Below, piece after piece: positions 23,701-30,900 of a stretch of 64,000 bases of DNA. Below the pieces are notes generated by a model that had not been told where the DNA came from, made no database searches, and worked only from the letters and a program-made list of their open reading frames with translations. The position numbers and the translations under genes are program-made. Location: contig OX335660.1 of assembly GCA_946894095.1 (NCBI GenBank), positions 3,229,001-3,293,000 of the forward strand, read 5' to 3'. The stretch is from Incurvaria masculella (taxonomy: Eukaryota; Arthropoda; Insecta; Lepidoptera; Incurvariidae). Each line of letters begins with the position of its first letter. The first letter of the stretch is position 1.

Positions 23701-26700
23701 ATGGGTGACCATGTTCAACAGTTGAGGCTGGCCGAGGTTCGGATTCCACGAAAAACTGTAAGTCCCCTTCCTTACTTATTAGGTGATAGGGTTAATCTCA
23801 CCCGGGTTGGCACCATCACATTGAATGAACGATGGTCTCAGCGGCAGTGAAAATTGTCCGTGTTTTCAGCAGAGCAATAAAAGGAAGGTCCTGGCATGGC
23901 ACCTAGTTCCAGTCACATAAAAAAAAATGTGGTGTGCTAAGCTAATATTTGACGGTAAGATTGGTATTAGCTATCCATGTCTAGTTACACTAAAAAAAAT
24001 CAAATATGTACGAAGACTACCTCGTGAGAACGTCTCCATGCCACTCCCGTTGCAGAAGTTGCACTTGATGGCCTTGGTGCCCGGCTCGCAGCGCGATCCC
24101 AGGCACTTGGGGCACGTGTCCACCACGTTGATGTTGATATCCTTGTTGACCCCGCGGGCCGCCTCCGTGAAGCGTAGGTTCACGACGATCTGGGCAAATC
24201 GTCTTCATGTTATGTGTTGTTTTGGATGCACAGGCACAAATCATATGAAGATCGCCTTGACACTCTTGGTCTTACTGCATTGGAAAAAAGAAGGCAGCGA
24301 AAAGATAAAAAGATAAGACATAGCTTATTTAATCAAGATTTTTAATCTATTTGGTTTTTGTTAGATTTTTTAATACAGTGGTCATGGTTTACTTTTAGCT
24401 ACAAGTCGTTTAGTAATTAAACTTTTCGTAAATCTTACCAAATCATGCACTATGCACATTGTCTTTTTTGTGGACATGTTGCATCTTCCTCATCACGCAG
24501 CCTGTCTTTTTCTTTGAAACAGAGAAGGTCCCAGAGCGCAACAGTACGGTTTTGTACCGTGCCCGCGATTGAGTTAGTCCCGCCGGGTTAGGCCGCCTTA
24601 AGATATTCTTACTTTATCATTGCGTAATCTACCTCCAAAGTTATTGCATAAAACGCGCGAAAAATCCGAACTTTCGGACCTTATAACTTAGAAACCAAAC
24701 ACAATTTTACCATGCCAACGGTCATCAGACATCTAGTTCGATCAAATGAAGCTATTTTGAGCAAAATTTGGGATCTCTGACAAGTAATATGGGCGTGATC
24801 TTTTTTCCCCGTTTGTATGGGGAGTTGAGCGGGATGGGCCACCTTAAGGAGTAAATGTAAAAACTGTAGGCACGGCAAAACCACCTGCAAACAACCTGAA
24901 AATTACCTCTTGCGCGGCGCCATAACCAAACTGACTCTCGGCGAAGTCCGTGAAGGCGTCACTCTTGAAGCCGGCATCGCCGAAGATCTTCCGGAACAGC
25001 TCCTCGGGATCGATGGTGCTCTTGTACTGCCACTGGTTGGTGAAGCCGTCGGGGCCGGGCCCCGCGCCGCGGCCCATGCCCATCTGCTCTGAGGTCGCGC
25101 CGTACGTGTCGTACTCCTTGCGCTTCGTCTCGTCTGACAGGATCTGGCGCAGCGAGCACGAAAATTGTGTGATATTAAGCGGTGTGACAAGTGGCAAGGT
25201 ATCCGCGTGGTATGAAGTTTCCTTTGTTGAAGTTTATTTCATTTATTACATTAAGAATAACTAAGATTATTTCTTTCTGAACTCTGCTAAAAGACAGAAA
25301 GAAAGAAAATATATTGAACAGTTACAAAAACAAATCTATTATATTATAAAAAATATACACAGATGAAAGTAACCTTTTTTCATTTGAATGGTGGAATAGG
25401 ATTTAACACAACATTTTGAAATAGAGTATAGTAGTTCTGTTTAGGCTGGTTTTAATTGAACTCCTGATGATTTAGTAAATATAAATGTAGAGGTAGCGGA
25501 ACTTAAAGACTTAAAATGAAGGAGCAAAACTATGATTAGGTAAAATAACAGATTATCACATAAAATTTACTTACAATAATTAATTTTACAATAACAAACA
25601 ATATTTCGAAATTAGTTTACAGTTATAGAAAAGCTATGGAAGGCAAACTTGGGACTGGCACAATATACATATATGAGTGAAGCATAAATTCTCAAGTTAA
25701 CTTATATGTTCCTGTGGAAGAAACAAAAAATTAAGTTTCCATACATATGCAAACCATTTCAAAACCACCATGCTGATTTAGGTCAATTTTGGTTGACTGA
25801 ACAAAAATTGGGTTGGCAAAAAAGTTTTGTGAGTAGATTTAATTCCGGTTTATAAAACAAATTGGCACATGTACATATGTAATGATTTTGATGCAAACAT
25901 AAATATGCTATGCTGTACCTCATAAGCCTCGGAGACTTCTTGAAACTTTTTGCCCGCATCAGGGTCCGACTTGTTGGCATCTGGGTGATATTTCTTCGCC
26001 AATTGGTAGTACGCCTTCTTAATGTCCTTGGCAGAACAATTTTTGGAAACTCCCAACACTTTATAGTAATCCACTCTTGCGAAGAGACTGTTGGATGTGT
26101 GGACAGTTCTATGCGTCTGGTTGACCGTTTCGACTGAAAAACGAAATGAAGGTTTTCTTTGTGGCTTTCATTTATCCTGGCAGCTCAGTATGATTAGTAT
26201 GGTTTGGATAAGTTATACATGTATTCTAGCTTTTGTTGGCTCTGAAGAGGATGGGTCACTCTGGGGCTGACATAGACGGTTAAGCCCCAATAAAGAGATA
26301 CTTAGATGAAGATTAAATTAATGAACCACCGATATCTTCCAAATAAAGTAATTATAAATACACAAAATACTATATTTTTAATAAGAATAGAGAAATTATA
26401 CAAGTGAAATCGCACTTGCTTAGCGACGGTGTTTATTTTTTGAGACAATGACCTTTACGCCTTATCGCGAATGGAAATTTTGAGGTTATGTAGGTATTCC
26501 TATCAGACAAATTTTGAAAAAAAAAACCTAAGTTGCACTACATCAAAAAGAACAATTTGAGGAACCCAACGCTATGTTAAATCATGGTCTTGTGACTGTT
26601 GAACCAAATATCGAGCAAAATGATGTAATTTTCGGCAAAGCAACTTACAACGGGCGCGCACAAGCGGCGCTCCGCTACGGAGTAAGCGCGTGGCATAGGT

Positions 26701-26778
26701 GTGAGTGAGGCGGACCGGTGCGCCACTCGCTAGCAGTCGCCCAAGGGATAACGCGCTCCGCGAGCCGGCCCCTGCCAT
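11543..26778 (-). CDS. l(2)tid: Mitochondrial DnaJ/Hsp40 co-chaperone, Tid1/DNAJA3 type, with two alternative last exons
   Basis: Nine shared exons on the minus strand (26778 down to 17250) join without a phase conflict, then reach either a distal last exon (11703-11543; 483 residues) or a proximal one (15885-15530; 548 residues). Domain order is that of a type I Hsp40: an Arg-rich, acid-poor N-terminus of about 60 residues typical of mitochondrial import; a J domain (about 64-130, HPD at 93-95); a Gly/Phe region; four CxxCxGx(G/R) zinc repeats (Cys pairs 220/223, 237/240, 259/262, 273/276); and the C-terminal substrate-binding region with [10 protein letters not shown] and GDHYVHIKI. The J domain stimulates mitochondrial Hsp70 ATPase. 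The start is the first in-frame ATG (26778); an in-frame GTG upstream is not a credible eukaryotic start. The gene is head to head with sol. Confidence 0.93.
11946..12297 (-). mobile_element. tRNA-headed SINE, copy
   Basis: Body with ACCCGGGCGGG and TAGGGGAAGGGGACCTACAG; minus-strand head GAGCGGCTCGTAGCCTAGTG supplies the A box. In the intron before tid exon 10B. Confidence 0.75.
12298..12973. other. tid terminal intron, unique part
   Basis: AT-rich with no recognised feature. Confidence 0.45.
12974..13443 (+). mobile_element. TTAA-A MITE, copy 4, internally deleted
   Basis: 470 bp: both ends present, about 80 bp missing near 13231 relative to full-length copies. Confidence 0.88.
13575..13884 (+). 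mobile_element. GGTTCCGTACC / GGCCAAGTGCGAG family element, copy 1
   Basis: Runs from AGGGTTCCGTACCCAAAGGG to GAGTCCGACTCGCACTTGGC plus CGGTTTTTTT. It contains a short (TCCG)n tract and the phrase CAGGGCTGTATCTCA. Six copies in this window; I associate this family with lepidopteran genomes. Confidence 0.8.
13968..14286 (-). mobile_element. 5S-headed SINE, copy 2
   Basis: Tail at 13968 (ACGTAACTGGACATGG), head near 14286 with the 5S-like segment AACCGCGCTCAGAGGTGCTT on the plus strand. Confidence 0.7.
14878..15030 (-). repeat. Degraded SINE body
   Basis: Recognisable GAGGTGCCATGCCAGGAC, ACACGGACAATTT and AGTAGGTCCCCTTC blocks; head missing. Confidence 0.6.
15530..15885 (-). CDS. l(2)tid: tid exon 10A: alternative last exon with a membrane-tail
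   Basis: Acceptor tttgttttgcag, 118 residues, stop TGA at 15532-15530. Phase 1 entry completes GAG ([12 protein letters not shown]). After a hydrophilic stretch comes [19 protein letters not shown] (about 479-497 of the joined protein), a clear membrane-spanning segment, then a charged tail ending KDVVEVYEV. An ATTAAA on the minus strand about 26-31 bases past the stop could serve polyadenylation. I do not recognise this tail in the family. The link to tid rests on a good acceptor, the matching phase, the strand, and its position inside the tid terminal intron. A separate nested gene is the alternative. Confidence 0.62.
15886..16479. other. tid intron 9, part
   Basis: Unique-looking AT-rich DNA upstream of exon 10A; nothing recognised. 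Confidence 0.45.
16480..16988 (-). mobile_element. TTAA-A MITE, copy 5, one end missing
   Basis: Matches the family from about 16480 to the end at 16988 (ccaccTTAA). The left-hand terminus is lost. It abuts a TTAA-B fragment through a shared TTAA. Confidence 0.82.
16985..17072 (+). mobile_element. TTAA-B MITE, right-end fragment
   Basis: Begins at the family's internal TTAA (TTAAATATCAATTT) and runs to its right terminus GGGCCGTTCTTAA. TTAA-A copy 5 lies immediately to its left. Confidence 0.82.
17250..17355 (-). CDS. l(2)tid: tid exon 9: last shared exon
   Basis: Acceptor gtgctctgtag, donor CGGGATG|gtgagt; phase 0 in, 1 out. Encodes [20 protein letters not shown] to GVAFNRD. Its single leftover G fits both candidate last exons. 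Confidence 0.92.
17640..17990 (-). mobile_element. LINE reverse-transcriptase fragment
   Basis: Minus-strand reading gives [15 protein letters not shown] and [14 protein letters not shown], reverse-transcriptase domains 4 and 5 with the catalytic YADD. Stops and frame breaks show it is dead. Confidence 0.75.
18029..18136 (-). CDS. l(2)tid: tid exon 8: C-terminal domain, part 3
   Basis: Thirty-six codons, phase 0; acceptor tctctgcgcag, donor ATACAG|gtgcgt. Encodes [19 protein letters not shown] and [12 protein letters not shown], the Hsp40 GDHY motif. Confidence 0.94.
18158..18390 (+). mobile_element. GGTTCCGTACC family element, partial copy 2
   Basis: Shares CCTCCGCTGTCCGTCCGTCC, TACAGAGTGTGTATTTATTT and the GGGGGCC spacer; both ends eroded. 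Confidence 0.7.
18530..18680 (+). repeat. Dispersed repeat shared with 50325-50540
   Basis: Same order of blocks as the copy in sol intron 12; slightly shorter because a T-rich insert is absent. Confidence 0.6.
18715..18786 (-). CDS. l(2)tid: tid exon 7: C-terminal domain, part 2
   Basis: Twenty-four codons, phase 0; acceptor cggttccag, donor ATACAG|gtacat. Encodes [20 protein letters not shown], the family's QAxLGGTxRxQG motif. Confidence 0.94.
19420..19650 (+). mobile_element. 5S-headed SINE, copy 3
   Basis: Head GCACCTCTGAGCGCGGTTGG then GTTCTGGACGG; body with GTAGGTCCCCTTC and GCCCGAGTTGGCACC. 3' part truncated. Confidence 0.7.
19848..19965 (-). mobile_element. RTE-like LINE 3' end
   Basis: A (GTCA)n run at 19848-19867 followed, on the minus strand, by the RTE C-terminal coding signature EAYVQQ-T (GTATGTCCAGCAGTAGACGC). 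Confidence 0.65.
20165..20540 (-). mobile_element. tRNA-headed SINE, copy
   Basis: Full body from ATGCAACCTGACATGGATGG to the head near CCCGAGCTGTACC; lies just 3' of tid exon 6 on the minus strand, in the intron. Confidence 0.75.
20561..20719 (-). CDS. l(2)tid: tid exon 6: C-terminal substrate-binding domain, part 1
   Basis: Fifty-three codons, phase 0 both ends; acceptor cggttgcag, donor GCCTCC|gtacgt. Contains [16 protein letters not shown] and [11 protein letters not shown], strongly typical of this family. Confidence 0.94.
20795..20975 (+). mobile_element. Retroelement ORF fragment
   Basis: Plus-strand reading [20 protein letters not shown] and [15 protein letters not shown] is a stretch I have seen in C-terminal parts of LINE polyproteins. 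Only this fragment remains. Confidence 0.6.
21399..21687 (+). mobile_element. GGTTCCGTACC family element, copy 3
   Basis: Both ends present: AGGGTTCCATACCCAAAGGG and ACACTTGGCCGG plus T run. Confidence 0.78.
21862..22308. mobile_element. Foldback MITE, ACAGGGTGTTCC ends, TA target
   Basis: 447 bp with terminal inverted repeats of about 125 bp that differ at only a few positions; both edges read TATACAGGGTGTTCCAAAAG. TA at each edge fits Tc1/mariner-type target duplication. The unique centre is short and AT-rich. Confidence 0.85.
22309..22960. other. tid intron 5, part
   Basis: No exon or repeat recognised. Confidence 0.45.
22961..23055 (-). CDS. l(2)tid: tid exon 5: zinc repeats 3 and 4
   Basis: Acceptor tatcgacag, donor CAGACG|gtaaga; phase 1 in, 0 out. 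Contains CRHCHGTR and CVECEGKG. Confidence 0.94.
23187..23562 (+). mobile_element. TTAA-B MITE, full copy
   Basis: 376 bp bounded by TTAA; ends TTAAGGTCGGCCCGTAAGC and GCTTACGGGCCGTTCTTAA are inverted. An internal long-range inverted repeat surrounds CTGTGTCTGCATGC. It contains an internal TTAA near 23474. Confidence 0.85.
23615..23975 (+). mobile_element. 5S-headed SINE, copy 4
   Basis: Head TCGCGCGGTTGGGTTCTAGA then TGGGTGACC, the best 5S-like match; body continues to GGAAGGTCCTGGCATGGCAC and a tail near 23975. Confidence 0.72.
24021..24189 (-). CDS. l(2)tid: tid exon 4: zinc repeats 1 and 2
   Basis: Acceptor gatttgcccag, donor TCACGAG|gtagtc; phase 0 in, 1 out. Contains CPKCLGSR and CNFCNGSG, the first two zinc-binding repeats. 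Confidence 0.94.
24313..24847. mobile_element. TTAA-A MITE, copy 6, rearranged halves
   Basis: 24313-24602 is the right half in plus orientation, ending with the terminal TTAA. It joins directly to 24603-24847, the left half in reverse orientation, ending ccaccTTAA. The junction lies at TTAAGAT, a motif also present inside the element. Confidence 0.8.
24907..25143 (-). CDS. l(2)tid: tid exon 3: end of J domain and Gly/Phe region
   Basis: Seventy-nine codons, phase 0 both ends; acceptor gctgcgccag, donor CAAGAG|gtaatt. Encodes [15 protein letters not shown], a Gly-rich linker, and [10 protein letters not shown]. Confidence 0.94.
25144..25918. other. tid intron 2
   Basis: AT-rich, no recognised repeat. 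Confidence 0.45.
25919..26133 (-). CDS. l(2)tid: tid exon 2: J domain
   Basis: Acceptor gtttttcag, donor TATGAG|gtacag. It encodes the end of the presequence and [12 protein letters not shown] through [10 protein letters not shown] to EAYE. The HPD tripeptide needed to stimulate Hsp70 is intact. Confidence 0.95.
26649..26778 (-). CDS. l(2)tid: tid exon 1: start codon and mitochondrial targeting peptide
   Basis: ATG at 26778-26776, donor CGTT|gtaagt; 43 codons plus one base. The peptide begins [20 protein letters not shown] and contains eight Arg and no acidic residues, as expected for a mitochondrial presequence. Confidence 0.85.
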
Positions 26779-26949
26779 CGCGGAAAACTCGGAAAATCGA
26801 GCGAGGCCAAAGGCGATCGGCGAGACTGACAGCACGAGTAAATTGACAGTCGATTGACACGTTGTTTTTTTTTTTACTCTTCTCCTAACGGAAAGGCAAG
26901 AGCTCTAGCTATACAGCTTTGATCATGGTCCGATTTTAAATTAGCAATT

Positions 26950-27058
26950 GTATTCAGATGGGACCTGTCAAAAGTCATTACGTGTTTAGCACCATACAAA
27001 AACCGGTTTAGTCCGACCTTAATACGCGTACTAAAGTAAATCCACCCACTCCGAATAC
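26950..27058 (+). mobile_element. Small GTATTCAG MITE 1 in the tid-sol intergenic region
   Basis: 109 bp, ends GTATTCAGATGGG and (reverse) GTATTCGGAGTGGG; carries GACCTGTCAAAAGT and CATACAAAAACCGG. Confidence 0.7.
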
Positions 27059-27252
27059 TGCTGTATATAGAAAAAAGTTGCCTACTTTTTCTCGAAAGCG
27101 ACACTCAAGTGAAATTCAAGAGTTTGAACATACCGGCAACGACCACGAGAAATTATCGAATGAAAAACTATCGATCAAAAAAATATTTTTTCTAGACAAT
27201 GACAGCTAGGTACTCGAACTTCTCTATCGCTAATTGCTCCCCACGAACAACT

Positions 27253-27370
27253 GTATTCAGAGTGAACCTGTCAAAACTTAGTCCTGGATTAGTATTGGAC
27301 TAACCATACAAAAACCTGGTTGTTCCGGCAATAATTAGTGCACGATCGTTAGTCCGCCCACTCCGAATAC
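27253..27370 (+). mobile_element. Small GTATTCAG MITE 2 in the tid-sol intergenic region
   Basis: 118 bp, same ends and same orientation as the first; GAACCTGTCAAAACTTAGTC and CATACAAAAACCTGG identify it. Confidence 0.72.
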
Positions 27371-27383
27371 GACAGATACAGGT

Positions 27384-27491
27384 GTATTCAGAGTGGTTGG
27401 ACTAACTTCAAACCGCAGGACTAAACAGATTTTTGTGTAGTTAGTCTGGTACTAATCTCGTACTAAGTTTTGACAGGTCCTCTCTGAATAC
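27384..27491 (-). mobile_element. Small GTATTCAG MITE 3 in the tid-sol intergenic region
   Basis: 108 bp, opposite orientation (TTTTGACAGGTCCTCTCTGA at its right end), 13 bp from copy 2. Confidence 0.72.
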
Positions 27492-27793
27492 GACTGCATG
27501 ATTTCGGAAAAGTAGCCTGCACGGCCCCTCATGACAAAAGGGAAACAAATTCTCGCGAGCAACTATTTGAAGTGACGAACTTCAATAGTCCGTACTGGAC
27601 ATGCAACGATTTTGTATAGAGTAGGAATGGATGCCTTGATAGATGGCATGGCACCACTAATCGCGCAGGCTGGCCACCCGCGCGCCGCACGCACAACAAA
27701 CACGGAGAATCAGCTGTTCCGCGAGTCTTGGTCATTGAGGATTCCGTAGTGCTGGGTGAGGTGCAGTGATGCAGTAGCCATGAGGCGGAGGAT

Positions 27794-27978
27794 ATGGGCT
27801 CCATTGCGTCCGTGCTGCAGTGGGCGTGCGGCGCGTGCCACCAACTCAACCCGACCGAGCGAGTTCGGTGCCTAGCATGCGGTGCTCCCAGGCATGCCGA
27901 ATCGGTCTCCGCTGTGGACCGGGGCGCCCTGGACGCCCCTTCGGACCCCGTTCTCATACAAAAGTCCACTGCGCATCG
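27794..27978 (+). CDS. sol: sol exon 1: start and zinc finger 1
   Basis: ATG at 27794, donor GCATCG|gtaagc, phase 2 out. Finger [20 protein letters not shown] with Cys at 12, 15, 26 and 29, followed by a short polar linker. Confidence 0.92.
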
Positions 27979-30900
27979 GTAAGCTCCTTGGCCATTGTTC
28001 AATTGACATTTACCTTTATGTTTGCATTATTGATTTTTCTTTATCCAGACGATAACCTCTGTTCTCCTGCAGTTTTATGAAAGAAACTCTAGACAGAATG
28101 GCTTCTAAACCACTTCGAAATATTTGCCCAGCTTGTTGAATACCTACAAGTGATGCTTTGACCCTATAATATGAATCCATGTGTCGACTGCTTCATATTT
28201 GAATCTAAAGATTTGTTGTTCAAATGACAAATGATTTCGAGACTATGCTGCTGTTTGCTTTGGCAGGTTTCCCAAAGTCGAGAGAAGAGAAGCTGTCATC
28301 TAATCGGTCAGGGATTTTACCATGGTCATTGAAATGTGCAATGTATATTAAAAATTCATCCCCTTTTGTTGTTCCCTATATATTCATCAGTTATCTGAGT
28401 GGCCATATTACCTTTAAGCAATCTCTTCCTGGTTACAAAGACATGAAAGCTTCCAGTGACTAAATAGAATTTTCAGTAATATTCAAACAAATTGAATATC
28501 TACCTACCTGAATAGAACTAAAATATTTTCCATAAACTGTTTCGTCAATACTAACTTCTAAACCTTGAGTATTTACTGGCAGACTATTTCCATACAGCTT
28601 CCTCGGCCAATTGGTAGAGGAGTGTAAAATTATGATGGATTTCACCACCGCAGATGTAAATATTTACATGTGAGCTCGATTGTAGGAATAGAGTTATATG
28701 TTGATCAATTGTTTTATTAGCCATTCAGCAGGAGAACATTGCATCCCTACCCTGTTATTGGCTTGAGTTTCTATATTTATTATTTAAAGATCAGGTGTTT
28801 AGTTTGTAAGCTGTTGGTGCACATAAATAAATAAATCTGGGATACCATGACAACGGTACCAATGGATTTTTTTAAATATTTAAGTTAGGGTCATTGTTGC
28901 ACTTTCTAAATTATCTTCTACTATATAAAAAGAAGTCGGCTTTTCCTTCCTGACGCTATAACTCCAGAACGCACGTACCGATTTCCACGGTTTTGCATTC
29001 GTTGAAAAGGTCTCGAGCTCCGTGAGGTTTACAGCAAAGAAAATTCAGGAAAAATTTCAACAGAACAGCGGGAAAATCCTTTTTTTACATACAGCGCCAT
29101 CTCTGATACATAGCATGTACTACAAACAAATATTTTAAGTTAGATGGCGCCGGTGCGTGATACATTGTTTGACAGCTACTCATTACTGAAAAAGCGGGAA
29201 AAATTTTTTTTACATGCAGCTCCATCTCTGATACATAGCATGTACTACAAACCAATATTTTAAGTAGATGGCGCCGGTGCGTGATACATTGTTTGACAGC
29301 TACTCATTACTGAAAAAGCGGGAAAATCCTTTTTTACATACAGCGCCATCTCTGATGCATTGCATGTAGCCGGTGCGTGATACATTGTTTGACAGCTACT
29401 CATTACTGAAAAAGCGGGAAAATCTTTTTTTACATACAGCGCCATCTCTGATACATAGCATGTACTACAAACCAATATTTTAAGTAGATGGCGCCGGTGC
29501 GTGATACATAGTTTGACAGCTACTCATTGCTCTCTGCTCAGTTAATTTCATGTGAAAAACGGGTATTGTGTTCACTGTGAAAAAGTTAAAAAAAAACCGT
29601 GTAAATTATGTGGATCGTGCATTTGAGGTTAAATTCACCACTCTGTCCATAGTCCAAAATGCCTAGAGGACGACGTGCGAACATCGGCCGCTGCACAAGA
29701 CATGCAAGCCAGCAACAAGTGTGTCCACAGAACTTAAGCGAAGAAAGACAAAATATAATAAGAGAAAATGCCCGATTGAGATTGTTAGCTGTTGGAAATG
29801 GAAAAGTCCCAGTTGATGCGACATCTGGATTAATTACTCTTACCAACGACTTTTGGCGATTTGTAGACTCTCAATTAACTCTTATGGAAAATGTTTTCCC
29901 AAACATTAGTGAGAATTATCAGAATTATGCTTGGTTAAGTCAACGAGCAATTCTTGCCGCAAAGAATAATGATGTACACGCACTGAATTTCACCATTCAA
30001 TCAAAAATTGCTGGCGATTTGGTGACATACAAATCCATTGATTCCATAACAAATCCCGATGATGTAGTAAATTATCCAACGGAGTTTTTGAACTCTCTGG
30101 AGTTACCAGGATTTCCACCACATAACTTGCAACTCAAAGTTGGTACAGTTATTATGATATTGCGTAATTTGAATCCACCGCGACTTTGCAACGGTACTCG
30201 ACTTTCGGTAAAAATACTTATGCCGAATTTGATTAAGGCAACCATTATTAACGGAAAGTATGCAGGTGAAAATGTATGTATTCCTCGAATACCAATGATT
30301 CCGACTGATCTTCCGTTTGACTTCAAACGATTGCAATTTTCAGTTCGCCTTGCGTTCGCAATGACAATTAACAAGTCGCAAGGCCAATCGCTTAGCGTTT
30401 GCGGGATAAATTTAGAAAATCATTGTTTTTCACATGGGCAGTTATACGTTGCGTGTTCCCGAGTTGGGAAACCATCCGCTTTGTTTGTGTTAACGTCAGA
30501 CCAAAAAACAAAAAATGTGGTTTACCAAAGAGCACTTCAATGAAACGGATAATTTGCGGACACATATAACGTTTCGATTTAGTATTTACTTTCATTTACT
30601 TAGAGAAGTTCAACTAAATAACACTTCATTTTTGTAATCAAAATGAATTCATTACTGTTGTGAAATGAAATATTTTTTTTCCTTTTCAAATATAAAACAA
30701 CAAAAAAAAATTTCTCCATCTTTTAATCACATAAAATGAAATGTTACATAAAATGAAGCCATCTGGTGGCGAAACGGAATTCGCCGGGTTTGCTAGTGTA
30801 ATATGTAATTTTATCAAAATTATACATATCTTATAATTTTGATAAAATTAGAGTAATCGCTAATCAATGTTTAAACACGGAACCCTATTTCCACACCGAC

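Larger units (their letters stand above)
26779..27793. promoter_or_regulatory. Shared divergent upstream region of tid and sol
   Basis: 1015 bp between the two start codons must hold both promoters and 5' leaders. No TATA box or other core element could be assigned with confidence. Three small MITEs occupy about a third of it. Confidence 0.5.
28914..30796 (+). mobile_element. Non-autonomous Helitron with partial helicase gene
   Basis: Starts TCTTCTACTATATAAAAAG after an A and ends GCCGGGTTTGCTAG before a T: 5' TC, 3' CTAG and A/T insertion are Helitron hallmarks. It holds a tandem repeat near its 5' side and a 294-codon open frame. The full Rep-helicase protein of about 1400 residues or more is not present, so transposition would need help. 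Confidence 0.82.

Noticed and set aside
24903..25190. Alternative minus-strand frames over tid exon 3
   Set aside because: Out of phase with neighbouring tid exons and lacking the J-domain/Gly-Phe sequence.
29260..29475. Minus-strand open frame inside the Helitron
   Set aside because: It repeats with the 124 bp tandem unit and has no recognisable domain.
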